Position numbers and translations under genes: made by a program
Assembly: GCF_000349945.1 (NCBI RefSeq)
Contig: NC_020548.1
Span: forward strand, 496,001 to 560,000
DNA length: 64,000 nucleotides
Origin: Azoarcus sp. KH32C
GTDB taxonomy: Bacteria > Pseudomonadota > Gammaproteobacteria > Burkholderiales > Rhodocyclaceae
Direction: 5' to 3'
The notes under the pieces: model-generated
Database searches by the model: none
What the model was told of the DNA's origin: nothing
What the model saw: the letters and a program-made list of their open reading frames with translations, nothing else
Shown: positions 8,326-17,565 of the stretch, piece by piece
Numbering within the stretch: position 1 is the stretch's first letter
How the letters are laid out: every line of letters begins with the position of its first letter

Positions 8326-8553
8326 ATGTTTACGGTCATCAACGGTGACGGCGCCGAACCCCGGCCCGAGAATCATCATCAGAATCTCCTCGAAACGGTT
8401 CACGAAATCGAGCGCCTGGTAGTCGCCGGGCAGCTCCGAACCGGACAGAGCCTCGCCAGTGAATTCACCCCCATCGAACGCGCCTTCGCGACGGAGCAAA
8501 TGTTCCGCGACGGCTTCGAGGAAGAGATTCTCGTCAAGGTCCTCGTACCCTGA
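8326..8553 (+). CDS. Conserved hypothetical 75-residue protein (paralogue A)
   Basis: A 75-residue acidic protein with a central helix HHQNLLETVHEIERLV and a second helix FTPIERAFATEQMFRDGFEEE. It has no signal peptide or membrane segment. I do not recognise the family. A second gene at 9271 encodes a protein of exactly the same length that aligns without gaps with 38 of 75 identities by hand count, which is strong support that both are real genes. Shared motifs are HH, LL--VH-IERLV, F-PIERA--TE-M-RDGF and KVL-P at the end. The ATG is preceded by a purine-rich stretch but only a weak ribosome binding site. Confidence 0.6.
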   Translation: MFTVINGDGAEPRPENHHQNLLETVHEIERLVVAGQLRTGQSLASEFTPIERAFATEQMFRDGFEEEILVKVLVP

Positions 8554-8636
8554 GCGCCTGTTCGGTTACCGCGCCATGAGGCGGCGAACGCCGATCGGCT
8601 CCGCCGTCTCCTCGCACCGGCCATCGTCCCCGCTCC

Positions 8637-9053
8637 CTATTTCGCTCGCCTCGGCTTTGCCTTCCCGGCCGACGTATTGAGGGCGACCGCGGCGCGGATG
8701 AGTGCCTTGAACGCCTCCGCGTCGACCTCCTCCCCCTCATGGATGTCGATCGCGCGCCTGACCTTCCCGTCGAGGCTCGAGTTGAAGAGCCTGGCCGGAT
8801 CCTCCAGGGAAGCCCCCTTGGCAAAGGTCAGCTTCACGATCGATTTGTAGGACTCGCCGGTGCAGAGGATCCCGTCGTGCGACCACACGGGAGTCCCCAT
8901 CCATTTCCACTCCTCGACGACGTCCGGGTCGGCTTCCTTGATCAGCTTGCGCATCCTGCTCAAGGTCTCGCCGCGCCAATCCCCGAGCTCGGCGATTCTT
9001 CTGTCGATCAGTTCCGCTGCCCGCTCGGCATTGCTCGACTCCGACTTTGTCAT
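8637..9053 (-). CDS. DUF1801-domain protein
   Basis: A 138-residue soluble protein with the DUF1801 pattern: ELGDWRGETLSRMRKLIKEA, then EEWKWMGTPVWSHDGILC, SIVKLTFAKGASLEDPARLFN and a lysine/arginine-rich end. Members of this family have a small alpha/beta fold; their molecular role is not established to my knowledge. The start at 9053 has GGAGG seven bases upstream; an open frame extends 38 codons further but begins with sequence unlike the family. It lies on the opposite strand between the two paralogous 75-residue genes. Confidence 0.75.
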   Translation of the reverse strand: MTKSESSNAERAAELIDRRIAELGDWRGETLSRMRKLIKEADPDVVEEWKWMGTPVWSHDGILCTGESYKSIVKLTFAKGASLEDPARLFNSSLDGKVRRAIDIHEGEEVDAEAFKALIRAAVALNTSAGKAKPRRAK

Positions 9054-9270
9054 GCTCAGTCCTCCGTGATCCATCTCGCATTCCTTCCGGAAGCAATACC
9101 ATATACTGTCCATACCGTAAGAAGAGCCGCCAGCCATCGCGAAAGCACAACCAACCGTTTCAGACAAAATGGAGGGGTGTGGCGGGATCGCTCCGCGGAC
9201 GATATGTCTGGGCTGGATCGGCGGAAGGGTAGGTACTCGTCTCGCGGAGATTCGAGTTCACACCAGGACA

Positions 9271-9498
9271 ATGTTGACGGTCATAACTGGTGGCCGGACG
9301 GATGTTCCCCCGCACGACCATCACAGACATCTCCTGCAAGCCGTTCATGACATCGAACGGCTCGTCGCGACAGGCTTTTTGGGATACAGCCGCACCCTCG
9401 CCTATAAGTTCAGCCCGATCGAAAGGGCATACGTGACCGAAAAGATGCTACGTGACGGCTTCGATGTGGCGCTCGTTGCGAAGGTCCTGCTGCCCTAG
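9271..9498 (+). CDS. Conserved hypothetical 75-residue protein (paralogue B)
   Basis: Same length as the product of the gene at 8326 and alignable end to end (HHRHLLQAVHDIERLV, FSPIERAYVTEKMLRDGF, ending KVLLP). The proteins have diverged to about half identity, so this is an old duplication rather than a recent one. The function is unknown. AGGA lies a few bases before the ATG. It is convergent with the DUF364 gene, whose stop is about 40 bases downstream. The longer upstream open frame lacks similarity to paralogue A, which supports this start. Confidence 0.6.
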   Translation: MLTVITGGRTDVPPHDHHRHLLQAVHDIERLVATGFLGYSRTLAYKFSPIERAYVTEKMLRDGFDVALVAKVLLP

Positions 9499-9539
9499 CG
9501 GGACCTCCGTGACAGGTGATGCTTCCTCGGCTGCGGACT

Positions 9540-10376
9540 CTACTTCAGCCGTTGCAGCAATGCGGCGGCTCCGGGGTAGTCCTCCCGCAATAGCGCGAAC
9601 TTGCGCGCATGCGCCCCCCAGGCGCCGCCGTGTTTCAGTGCGTCGATGAACCCCTCCCGATCGCAGATCCAGTTCCCGCCGAGCAGCGTCACGCCGCGCT
9701 CGAAGAGCGGATCCGGCAGGCAGCTCGCGCCCGGTCCGATCATCGCGAAATACCTTGCCGAACGGCAGTTCGCGAGCACGGCGTCGAGCGTGTCGTTGAG
9801 GAGGACGGTGCTCGTCGACAACACCTTGCTGCAGCTTGCGAGTTCGGAGGCGTCGAGCGTCACGCGATAGCCCGCGCCTTCGCCCGCCATCGTCGGGTCG
9901 AGTTCGGCGACGGTGAGCCTCGCGCCCGAGGAGACGATCCGGGGCACCAGCGGGCCGAAGAAGCCGATCATGCCGATGTGCTCGCCGGGCTGCGGATCGA
10001 GGAGGCCGATCGAATCGGCCGCCGAATCCGGGATGAACCCGGCTCGTTCGAAGAGGCAACGGGTCAGCGCGTTCACGACCGCGAAGCCGATCGTGCGCCT
10101 CGCCCCCGATTCGGACACGTACCAGCGCGCGACGGCCAAGCTGTCGCTGCCGGCCAGTGTGGCGATATCCGTGTCCGCAGCGAGCGAGGCGAGCGTGTCG
10201 CCAAGCAGCATGTAGCTCAGGCCGATGCTGCCGTCTTCCAGTTCGATGGCGCAGAATTCGGCGCTCTTCGTGCCCGGAATGAATGCCGGCGGCAAGTGAA
10301 GCGCGCGAATGCGCGGCAAAGTGGAGCGGGCACCGAAGCGCTCCAGCAGGGCGATGAGTTCGCTGGCGATAGTCAT
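9540..10376 (-). CDS. DUF364-domain protein (putative metal-chelation family)
   Basis: A 278-residue protein with an N-terminal DUF4213-like part and a C-terminal Rossmann-like DUF364 part. Recognisable stretches are GEHIGMIGFFGPLVPRI, a TVAELDP strand end, SCSKVLSTSTVLLNDTLDAVL and YFAMIGPGASCLPDPLFERGV. The family is described as possibly heavy-metal chelating; the actual substrate is unknown. The gene begins 13 bases after viaA in the same direction, so it is probably the last gene of a ravA-viaA transcript. No metal-binding cluster is obvious beyond scattered cysteines. Confidence 0.7.
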   Translation of the reverse strand: MTIASELIALLERFGARSTLPRIRALHLPPAFIPGTKSAEFCAIELEDGSIGLSYMLLGDTLASLAADTDIATLAGSDSLAVARWYVSESGARRTIGFAVVNALTRCLFERAGFIPDSAADSIGLLDPQPGEHIGMIGFFGPLVPRIVSSGARLTVAELDPTMAGEGAGYRVTLDASELASCSKVLSTSTVLLNDTLDAVLANCRSARYFAMIGPGASCLPDPLFERGVTLLGGNWICDREGFIDALKHGGAWGAHARKFALLREDYPGAAALLQRLK

Positions 10377-10388
10377 TGTTGAGTTCCT

Positions 10389-11930
10389 TTATCCCTTGCT
10401 GTCCTGTTTTCCCCAGACGACGGTCGCGGCCCGGTTCTCGGGCGAACGCAGCGCCCCGGGGAAATACATGGACGTAAGGCTCTTCGAATGCACGGGCGAC
10501 TCCACCTGCGATCCGCCGAAGTGGCGCCAGTCGCGCAGCCAATAGATGTCGTCGGCGACTTCGAGGAAGCCGATGGTCTCGCGGTCGCCGATCAGGACGC
10601 CCTGCACGCGCAGCCCCTGCTCGCCCTTGGCGCGCTCGACGGCGGCGGCGACCTCCCGTGTCGCGCCGAACTCGCCGTCCGAGGCGATCAGCAGATCGGC
10701 GAGCTGCCACTGCGCGTCGGCCAAGCGCCCGATCGCGCGTTCGAGCGGTCCGCAGATGTCGGTGCCGCCGCTGAAGCTTTGTCCGAGAAAGCGCGTCAGC
10801 CGCTCGATGCCTTCCGCGTCGCGGCTCAGTTCGAGCTCGACAATCTCCTCCGGTCCCCCAAAGCAGAACACATGGCAGGAGCGCTTCTGGCGGTAGGCCG
10901 TGCGCGCCGCCTCCAGCACGATCGCCTTCGCGACCGCCTCCGCCCCACCGCGCATCGAGCCAGAGGTGTCGACGCACACCAGCAAGGGCCCCATCTCCAG
11001 CCGCCGCTCGGGCCGACGGTGCAGGCTCGGGCGCAGCGTCGGCTGCTGGCGGTGCACGACCTCCTGCAGACGGTCATTGTCCTCATAGGAAAGCAGCGTG
11101 CGCTCGGCGTGACGCGCGTGCCAGACGAGGCGCAGCCGCCGGAGCCGCCGGTTCGTGAGCAGCAGCGTCTCGACCGGCAACATGCGTGCGATGCGTCCCG
11201 AGCGATAGACGCCGCAGGTCTCGCCGGGAAGCTCGGGGACCGGCGTGACGCGTTGTTCCGCGCGCGGAGCACTCGCCTCTTCGAGCACTTCAGTGTCCCG
11301 CGTACGCGAATCCTCCCGCGCCTCGCTCGGCAACAGCCGCCCGAGACCCCGGATCAGGGCGGCGAGCTCGGGCAGGCGCTCGATCAGACGCCGCGTGCGC
11401 ACGACCTCCTGCCAGGCGTCGCTCTTCAGCGTGCCTTGCAACTGATCCCAGTTGGCATTCTTGAAGAGGTCGTCGCAGTCGCCGAAGACCTCGGTAAGCT
11501 CGTGCATCACTCCGCAGCGCTCGCGCCAGTCGCCGCCGAACTCCTCGAGCATGCGCGCCACCGCCTCCGCCTCCGAGTCCCCGCGGTCCTGGAAATCGAC
11601 GATGCGGTCGAGGTGCCACAGCAGCGAGCTGACGAGCTGGTCGGCGAGGTCGGGCTTGTCTTCGCAGAAGGCCGGCAGGTCGAGTTCAGCAAACAGCGCG
11701 GCCAGCGGGCCACCAAGCGGCGCGTCCGGCCACGCTAGTGCTTCCGGGTCTGGAAGACGTCCCGAGACGAGCGCATTGCGGCACGCAAGGAGACCGGCGA
11801 GCCGCGGCTCCAGATGCCCCTGCGAATTGATCAGCGATCCGAGCCACAGCTTGCGCGCAAGCGCGTCGAGCGGCGCCAGCGTCTCCTCGCGACGTGCGAA
11901 AAGCAGCGGAGACGGGAGTTCGGTTGTCAC
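10389..11930 (-). CDS. viaA: ViaA-like von Willebrand factor A protein, partner of RavA
   Basis: A 513-residue protein. The N-terminal 300 residues are helical, and the C-terminal part is a VWA domain with an intact MIDAS motif (VCVDTSGSMRGG) and later GGTDICGPLERAI and ASDGEFG stretches. The start is a GTG whose bases overlap the TGA of ravA (GTGA), so the two are translationally coupled. ViaA stimulates the RavA ATPase; in enterobacteria the pair is linked to respiratory complexes and stress. No lysine decarboxylase gene, which is RavA's partner in E. coli, is nearby. Confidence 0.82.
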   Translation of the reverse strand: MTTELPSPLLFARREETLAPLDALARKLWLGSLINSQGHLEPRLAGLLACRNALVSGRLPDPEALAWPDAPLGGPLAALFAELDLPAFCEDKPDLADQLVSSLLWHLDRIVDFQDRGDSEAEAVARMLEEFGGDWRERCGVMHELTEVFGDCDDLFKNANWDQLQGTLKSDAWQEVVRTRRLIERLPELAALIRGLGRLLPSEAREDSRTRDTEVLEEASAPRAEQRVTPVPELPGETCGVYRSGRIARMLPVETLLLTNRRLRRLRLVWHARHAERTLLSYEDNDRLQEVVHRQQPTLRPSLHRRPERRLEMGPLLVCVDTSGSMRGGAEAVAKAIVLEAARTAYRQKRSCHVFCFGGPEEIVELELSRDAEGIERLTRFLGQSFSGGTDICGPLERAIGRLADAQWQLADLLIASDGEFGATREVAAAVERAKGEQGLRVQGVLIGDRETIGFLEVADDIYWLRDWRHFGGSQVESPVHSKSLTSMYFPGALRSPENRAATVVWGKQDSKG

Positions 11931-13294
11931 GCTTCGAGGGAATCGAATACAACCGGGTCCGGCTCGACGCCAGGATCATCGGGCAAGCGCGGCAAGGCGA
12001 GGAAGCCGGTGCGCGCGATACTCGTCCTGTCGCGCAGCGCCGCAAGCGCCTGGGCCGTCTCGGCGAGCCGGGCTGTGGCGTACTCCGCGAACGCCCGGTC
12101 GAGCCACAAACTCTGCGCCGCGTAACCATCGAGATCCCGGAGCAGCGCGTCGAGCTCGCCGGCGTAACCGGCCAGCCGCTCGCCCAGTTCGTCGATCTGG
12201 CGGATGCGCGCCGCGATGTGGCGCTCGCCGTAGTGACGCCGTCTCCGGCCCGGCATCCTCAACGCCGCTTCGCCATGCTTGCCGTCGCTGAACTCATCCC
12301 CGAATCGCAGGCGGCCGCTCTCGTCATAGTCGAGGTCGTCGGCCTCCTGCTCGACCTCAAGCTGGGCCTCGAAGGCCTCGACGACGCGCGTGAGGCGCGC
12401 CGGCGACATTGCCTCCCTCACCCCGAGCCGCGCGGAGAGCCAGTCGGCAATCTGCTGTTGTCGGGCGATGTCGGGCGCAACGCACCAGGGCAGCAGCCAC
12501 AAGTCCCACGTCGAGACTTCGACACGGCCTTCGCTCGCGGCCGCCACGCGCAGCAGCCGGACGAGCTTCACCCATCGCCGGTCAGATACGTAGAGCTCCT
12601 CGCCGGCGAGGTAGTCGCGCAATTCGAGGAGCCGCGCCGTCACGGCCTGGGGCACCGCGACGTGCTGAGCAGCCTCATCGAGCGACTGGCGATCCGACGC
12701 GTCGAGCGGCGAGAACGGAGGCGGCAGCGTCTGCGCATCGAGACCGAGCAATGCGCGAAACCCCTCGGCGCTCACGGGCGCGACCGGCATGCGGATCAGG
12801 AAGCGGTCGAAGAAGGCCTCGCCGACCTCGTCCTCGGGCACCTCGTTCGTCGCACCGATCACGCTGATCAGCGGGCACGGCTCACGGTGGGCGCCGTTGT
12901 CGAATTCGCGCTCGTTGAGCAGCGTCAGCAACGCATTGAGAATCGCACTGTTGGCCTTGAACACCTCGTCGATGAACGCGATCGAGGCCTGGGGCAGGAA
13001 GCCTGCGGTCTGGCGCTCGTAGCGGTCCTCTTCGAGCGCGCTGATCGACAGCGGGCCGAACAGCTCCTCGGGCACCGAGAAGCGCGTCAGCAGACGCTCG
13101 AAGTAGCGGGCATCGGCGAACGCGAGATGCAGGCGCCGCGCGAGTTCGCTTTTCGCGGTGCCGGGCGGGCCGACGAGTAACGTGTGCTCGCCGGCGAGCG
13201 CGGCCAGCAAGGCCAGCCGCACTGCACGGCTTCGCTCGATCAGCCCGTGTTCCAGGGCCGCCAGAATCGATGGTAGTTTCACAGTTGCAGACAC
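11927..13294 (-). CDS. ravA: RavA-like MoxR-family AAA+ ATPase
   Basis: A 455-residue AAA+ ATPase of the MoxR group. Walker A (LLVGPPGTAKSELARRL), Walker B (SIAFIDEVFK), TRFSVPEELFGPLSISAL and sensor-1 (VIGATNEVPED) are all present, followed by a RavA-like C-terminal region (LYVSDRRWVKLVRLLR). I start at the GTG at 13294, preceded by GGAAGGG at suitable spacing, because this aligns with the normal RavA N-terminus; an in-frame ATG at 13372 is the alternative. RavA acts as a hexameric remodelling ATPase with ViaA encoded just downstream. The call rests on motif order and the viaA partner. Confidence 0.82.
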   Translation of the reverse strand: MSATVKLPSILAALEHGLIERSRAVRLALLAALAGEHTLLVGPPGTAKSELARRLHLAFADARYFERLLTRFSVPEELFGPLSISALEEDRYERQTAGFLPQASIAFIDEVFKANSAILNALLTLLNEREFDNGAHREPCPLISVIGATNEVPEDEVGEAFFDRFLIRMPVAPVSAEGFRALLGLDAQTLPPPFSPLDASDRQSLDEAAQHVAVPQAVTARLLELRDYLAGEELYVSDRRWVKLVRLLRVAAASEGRVEVSTWDLWLLPWCVAPDIARQQQIADWLSARLGVREAMSPARLTRVVEAFEAQLEVEQEADDLDYDESGRLRFGDEFSDGKHGEAALRMPGRRRRHYGERHIAARIRQIDELGERLAGYAGELDALLRDLDGYAAQSLWLDRAFAEYATARLAETAQALAALRDRTSIARTGFLALPRLPDDPGVEPDPVVFDSLEA

Positions 13295-13481
13295 GAGATA
13301 GACCCTTCCAGCCGTGACATCGTCACCCGATACATGATAGCGAAGGCCACGGAGCCCCGTTTCCTTCGCCATCCGGTGATTGTGTTGCACGTCTTCGGGA
13401 TTGCCCTTGATCCTGCGCATGTTTCGCGCCGAGGACCTCTACCCTGCGGACTGTGAGCGGCGCCTCCGCCGCCCGAAACGC

Positions 13482-14675
13482 TTACACGTCGAGGATCAGG
13501 CGAGCCGGATCTTCCAGCGCTTCCTTCATCGTGACGAGGCCGAGCACCGCTTCGCGGCCGTCGATGATGCGGTGGTCGTAGCTCATCGCGAGGTAGTTGA
13601 TCGGACGGATCACGATCTGGCCGTTTTCGACCACCGGGCGGTCCTTGGTGGCGTGGATGCCGAGGATCGCCGACTGCGGCGGGTTGATGATCGGCGTCGA
13701 CAGCATCGAGCCGAACACGCCGCCGTTGGAGATCGAGAAGGTGCCGCCGGAAAGCTCCTCGAGCGAGAGCTTGCCGTCCTTGGCCTTCTGGCCGAACTCG
13801 GCGATCTTCTTCTCGATGTCGGCGATCGACATCTGGTCGGCGTCGCGCAGGATCGGCACGACGAGGCCACGGGGGCTGCCCACGGCGATACCGATGTCGA
13901 TGTAGCCGTGGTAGATGATGTCGGTGCCGTCGACCGAGGCGTTGAGGATCGGGAACTTCTTCAGCGCCGCGACCGCCGCCTTGACGAAGAAGCCCATGAA
14001 CCCGAGGCGCACGCCGTGGGCCTTCTCGAACTTGTCGCCGTATTGCTTGCGAAGCGCCATGACCGGGGCCATGTTCACTTCGTTGAAGGTGGTCAGGATC
14101 GCGTTTTCGTTCTTCGACTGGATCAGGCGCTCGGCGATGCGCTGACGCAGGCGCGTCATCGGCACGCGCTCTTCCGGGCGCTCACCGGTCAGCGCGAGCG
14201 CGGCCGGTGCCGGCGCGGGCGTTGCCGGGCGCGCTTGGGCCGCGACGGCGTCTTCCTTCGTGACACGACCGCCGCGGCCGGAGCCCGCAACGTCCGCCGC
14301 GGCGACGCCCTTCTCTTCGAGGATCTTGCGCGCCGCGGGGCTCGCGGTGCCGGCGGCCGCGGCAGGCGCCGAGGCGGCAGCAGCCGGAGCGGCAGCAGGC
14401 GCCGCAGCGGCAGCCGGAGCACCGGCAGCAGCCTGCGCTTCGGTGTCGATCTGCGCGATCAGCTCGCCCGAGGTGACCGTGTCGCCGTTGGTCTTGATGA
14501 TCTTCACCAGCACGCCCGCGGCCGGGGCCGGGGTTTCGAGCACGACCTTGTCGGTCTCGATGTCGATCAGGTTCTCGTCGCGGGCGACCATCTCGCCTTC
14601 CTGCTTGTGCCACGATACGAGCGTCGCCTCCGACACGGATTCGGACAGTTGCGGCACTTTGACTTCGATCAGCAT
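13482..14675 (-). CDS. sucB: Dihydrolipoyllysine-residue succinyltransferase, E2 of 2-oxoglutarate dehydrogenase
   Basis: A 397-residue protein in the usual E2 order. The N-terminal lipoyl domain has the lipoylated Lys43 in DIETDKVVLE. A long alanine/proline linker follows (about 78-112), then a peripheral subunit-binding domain (SPAARKILEEKGVAAADV, GRGGRVTKED) and a catalytic domain ending with SYDHRIIDGREAV, which holds the catalytic His. It transfers succinyl groups to CoA in the TCA cycle. It lies 40 bases downstream of sucA and is certainly cotranscribed. The E3 gene (lpd), often next in this operon, is not downstream here; the next gene is ravA. Confidence 0.95.
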   Translation of the reverse strand: MLIEVKVPQLSESVSEATLVSWHKQEGEMVARDENLIDIETDKVVLETPAPAAGVLVKIIKTNGDTVTSGELIAQIDTEAQAAAGAPAAAAAPAAAPAAAASAPAAAAGTASPAARKILEEKGVAAADVAGSGRGGRVTKEDAVAAQARPATPAPAPAALALTGERPEERVPMTRLRQRIAERLIQSKNENAILTTFNEVNMAPVMALRKQYGDKFEKAHGVRLGFMGFFVKAAVAALKKFPILNASVDGTDIIYHGYIDIGIAVGSPRGLVVPILRDADQMSIADIEKKIAEFGQKAKDGKLSLEELSGGTFSISNGGVFGSMLSTPIINPPQSAILGIHATKDRPVVENGQIVIRPINYLAMSYDHRIIDGREAVLGLVTMKEALEDPARLILDV

Positions 14676-14715
14676 GTAACTTTCTCCCAGTGTTCTTGAG
14701 TTTTTGGTTCGGCGT

Positions 14716-17565
14716 TCAGTTGGGGGACTGAGGCGTCGTATCCTGGATCGGCCCGAAGGCGTTCTCGATCACCGCCTTCTGCTGCGCGTTGTGCTTGGCG
14801 TAGTAGCCGACCGCGGGCGAGGCGGAGGCGGGACGCGCGACCAGCAGCAGGCGGCGCTTGCCGAGCACGTTGACGAGGTGCTGGCGCGAGGCGAGCCAGT
14901 ACCACGCACCCTGGTTGCGCGGCTCTTCCTGGCACCACACCACTTCCTTGGCGTTCGGGAACTGGTTGATCGCCGCGGCGAAGGCGTCCGACGGGAAGGG
15001 GTAGATCTGCTCGATCCGGACCAGCGCCGTATCCTTGATGCCCTGCTCGCGACGGTGCGCGAGGAGTTCGTAGTAGATCTTGCCCTGGCACAGCACGACG
15101 CGCTTGACCTTCTTCGCATCGAGCGCCTCGACCTCGGGGATCACGGTCTGGAAGGTGCCCTTGGAGAGCTCTTCCATCGACGAGATCGCTTCCTTGTGAC
15201 GCAGCAGCGACTTCGGCGTGACGATGATCAGCGGCTTCCTGATCTTGCGCACGATCTGGCGGCGCAGCAGGTGGAAGACCTGCGCCGGGGTCGTCGGCAC
15301 GCACACCTGCCAGTTGTTCTCGGCGGCGAGGCTGATGAAGCGTTCGGGGCGGCACGAGGAGTGCTCGGGGCCCTGACCTTCGTAGCCGTGCGGCAGCATC
15401 ATGACGAGACCGGAGAGCCGCCCCCACTTCGCTTCGCCCGAGCTGATGAACTGGTCGATGACGACCTGGGCGCCGTTCACGAAGTCGCCGAACTGCGCCT
15501 CCCACACGACGAGGCTATTGGGTTCGGTCGTCGAGTAGCCGTATTCGAAGCCGAGCACCGCTTCTTCGGAGAGCACCGAGTCGAAGCACTGGAAGCCGGC
15601 CTGGCCGTCCTGGATGTGGTCGAGCGGCTTGTAGATGCCTTCGTCCCAGCGCTCGCGCTTCTGGTCGTGCAGCACCGCGTGGCGGTGGAAGAAGGTGCCG
15701 CGGCCGACGTCTTCACCCGACAGGCGCACCTGGTAGCCTTGCGCCAAGAGGCTCGCGTAGGCGAGGTTCTCGCCCATGCCCCAGTCGAGCGCCGCTTCGC
15801 CACGGGCCATCGCCGCCCGGTCGTCGATGATCTTCTTGACGCGCGAGTGCAGCGCGAAGGTCGCGGGGATCGTCGACAGGCGCTCGCCCAGGCGCTGGAT
15901 CTCCTGCACCGGGATCGCGGTGTCGGCGGCGTCCGTGTAGGGTTGCTTGAGGAACGGGGTCCAGTCGACAGCGAACTGGCGGTTGTGGCCGGAGAGCACC
16001 GGGTTCGACAAGAGCTCGCCACGGTCGAGGTGTTCGCGGTACTCGGCGATGATGCGGTCCGGCTCATCACTGGCGCAGGTGCCTTCGGTGACCAGACGGT
16101 CAGCGTAGAGCTTGCGCGTGCCCGGATGCTTCTGGATGGTGCGGTACATCAGCGGCTGGGTGACCATCGGCTCGTCCTGCTCGTTGTGGCCGAGCTTGCG
16201 GAAGCAGATGATGTCGACGACGACGTCCTTCTTGAATTCCTGGCGGAATTCAACCGCGAGTTGGGTGACGAAGGCGACCGCTTCGGGGTCGTCGCCATTG
16301 ACGTGGAAGATCGGCGCTTCGACCATCTTGAAGATGTCGGTGCAGTAGAGCGAGCTGCGGTAGTCGCGCGGGTCGGAGGTGGTGAAGCCGATCTGGTTGT
16401 TGATGACGATGTGGATCGTGCCGCCCGTGCCGTAGCCGCGGGTCTGGGAGAAGTTGAGCATCTCCTGGTTCACGCCCTGCCCGGCCACGGCCGCGTCGCC
16501 GTGGATCAGCACCGGGATGACCTGCTCCTTGGCGTCGTCCTTGCGGCGCACCTGGCGCGCATAGACCGAGCCTTCGACCACCGGGTTGATGATCTCGAGG
16601 TGCGAGGGGTTGAAGGCGAGCGTGAGGTGCATCGGGCCGCCCGCGGTCATCACGTCGCTCGAGAAGCCCATGTGGTACTTGACGTCACCTGCGGTGAGGT
16701 CCGCCGCGGCCTTGCCTTCGAACTCCGAGAACAGCATCTTGGGCGACTTGCCCAGGGTGTTCACGAGCACATTCAGGCGGCCCCGGTGGGCCATGCCGAT
16801 GACGATTTCCTGGCCGCCCAGGCGGCCGGCGGTGGCGATGACTTCATCCATCGCGACGATCGCCGATTCGCCGCCTTCGAGCGAGAAACGCTTCTGGCCG
16901 ACGTAGCGGGTGTGCAGGTAGCGCTCGAGGGTCTCGGCGGCGGTCACGCGCTCGAGGATGCGCTTCTTCTTGGTCGCGTCGTACTTCGGGTTCGCGCGCG
17001 CGGCCTCGAGGCGGGCCTGGATCCAGCGCTTTTGCGCGATGTCGGCCATGTACATGTATTCGGAGCCGACCGAGCCGCAGTAGGTCTGGCGCACGGCCTC
17101 CAAAATCTCACGCAGCGTCGCGTGATCGGTCGAGAAGCCGTGAAACGACCCGGTGTTGAACGAGCGCGACAGGTCCGCTTCGGTGAAGCCGTAGTACGAG
17201 GGCTCCAACTCGGCAATGTGCGGCCGCTCGGTGCGGCGCAGCGGGTCGAGGTTCGCCCAGCGGTTGCCGAGGAAGCGGTAGGCGTTGATCAGTTGCAGCG
17301 TGCTGACCTGGCGCTTGTCGTCGCCCTCGCCCGCCGCGACCGTGCGCACCGGGCCGCGCTTGGCCATCTCGGCGAAGGCCGCGATCACCGGGCCGTGCGC
17401 GACGTCGCGCACCGCGGCGCCTGCCTGCGCCTGCAGGGCGTCGAAGTACCCGCGCCACTCCGCCGAAACGGACTCGCGATCTTCCAGATAGCTTTCGTAG
17501 ATTTCTTCGACAAAGGGGGCATTGCCGCCGAACAAATGGGAACTGGCCTGCAGTTTGCGGATCAC
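14716..17565 (-). CDS. sucA: 2-oxoglutarate dehydrogenase E1 component
   Basis: A 949-residue thiamine-diphosphate enzyme of normal length. Typical stretches are an N-terminal SYLEDRESVSAEWRGYFD segment, IGMAHRGRLNVLVNTLGK, MGFSSDV, LIHGDAAVAGQGVNQE, the SGEDVGRGTFFHRHAVL region and a C-terminal EEPRNQGAWYWL. It decarboxylates 2-oxoglutarate and passes the succinyl unit to the lipoyl arm of SucB. The start at 17565 is preceded by a CCTGAGGTGACCCAAGG leader with a usable ribosome binding site. The aldehyde dehydrogenase terminator sits about 30-60 bases upstream, so the sucA promoter must overlap or lie just beyond that hairpin. Confidence 0.96.
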   Translation of the reverse strand: MIRKLQASSHLFGGNAPFVEEIYESYLEDRESVSAEWRGYFDALQAQAGAAVRDVAHGPVIAAFAEMAKRGPVRTVAAGEGDDKRQVSTLQLINAYRFLGNRWANLDPLRRTERPHIAELEPSYYGFTEADLSRSFNTGSFHGFSTDHATLREILEAVRQTYCGSVGSEYMYMADIAQKRWIQARLEAARANPKYDATKKKRILERVTAAETLERYLHTRYVGQKRFSLEGGESAIVAMDEVIATAGRLGGQEIVIGMAHRGRLNVLVNTLGKSPKMLFSEFEGKAAADLTAGDVKYHMGFSSDVMTAGGPMHLTLAFNPSHLEIINPVVEGSVYARQVRRKDDAKEQVIPVLIHGDAAVAGQGVNQEMLNFSQTRGYGTGGTIHIVINNQIGFTTSDPRDYRSSLYCTDIFKMVEAPIFHVNGDDPEAVAFVTQLAVEFRQEFKKDVVVDIICFRKLGHNEQDEPMVTQPLMYRTIQKHPGTRKLYADRLVTEGTCASDEPDRIIAEYREHLDRGELLSNPVLSGHNRQFAVDWTPFLKQPYTDAADTAIPVQEIQRLGERLSTIPATFALHSRVKKIIDDRAAMARGEAALDWGMGENLAYASLLAQGYQVRLSGEDVGRGTFFHRHAVLHDQKRERWDEGIYKPLDHIQDGQAGFQCFDSVLSEEAVLGFEYGYSTTEPNSLVVWEAQFGDFVNGAQVVIDQFISSGEAKWGRLSGLVMMLPHGYEGQGPEHSSCRPERFISLAAENNWQVCVPTTPAQVFHLLRRQIVRKIRKPLIIVTPKSLLRHKEAISSMEELSKGTFQTVIPEVEALDAKKVKRVVLCQGKIYYELLAHRREQGIKDTALVRIEQIYPFPSDAFAAAINQFPNAKEVVWCQEEPRNQGAWYWLASRQHLVNVLGKRRLLLVARPASASPAVGYYAKHNAQQKAVIENAFGPIQDTTPQSPN

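Noticed and set aside
9097..9120. ACGGTAT/ATGGTAT repeats upstream of the DUF1801 gene that resemble the GGTAT repeats at 8142-8170.
   Set aside because: Spacing (16 versus 18 bases), strand and flanking bases differ, so a shared operator is not supported.
14341..14440. Repetitive GCC/GCG-rich stretch that looked like a short tandem repeat or CRISPR-like array.
   Set aside because: It encodes the alanine/proline linker of SucB; no regular repeat-spacer structure exists.
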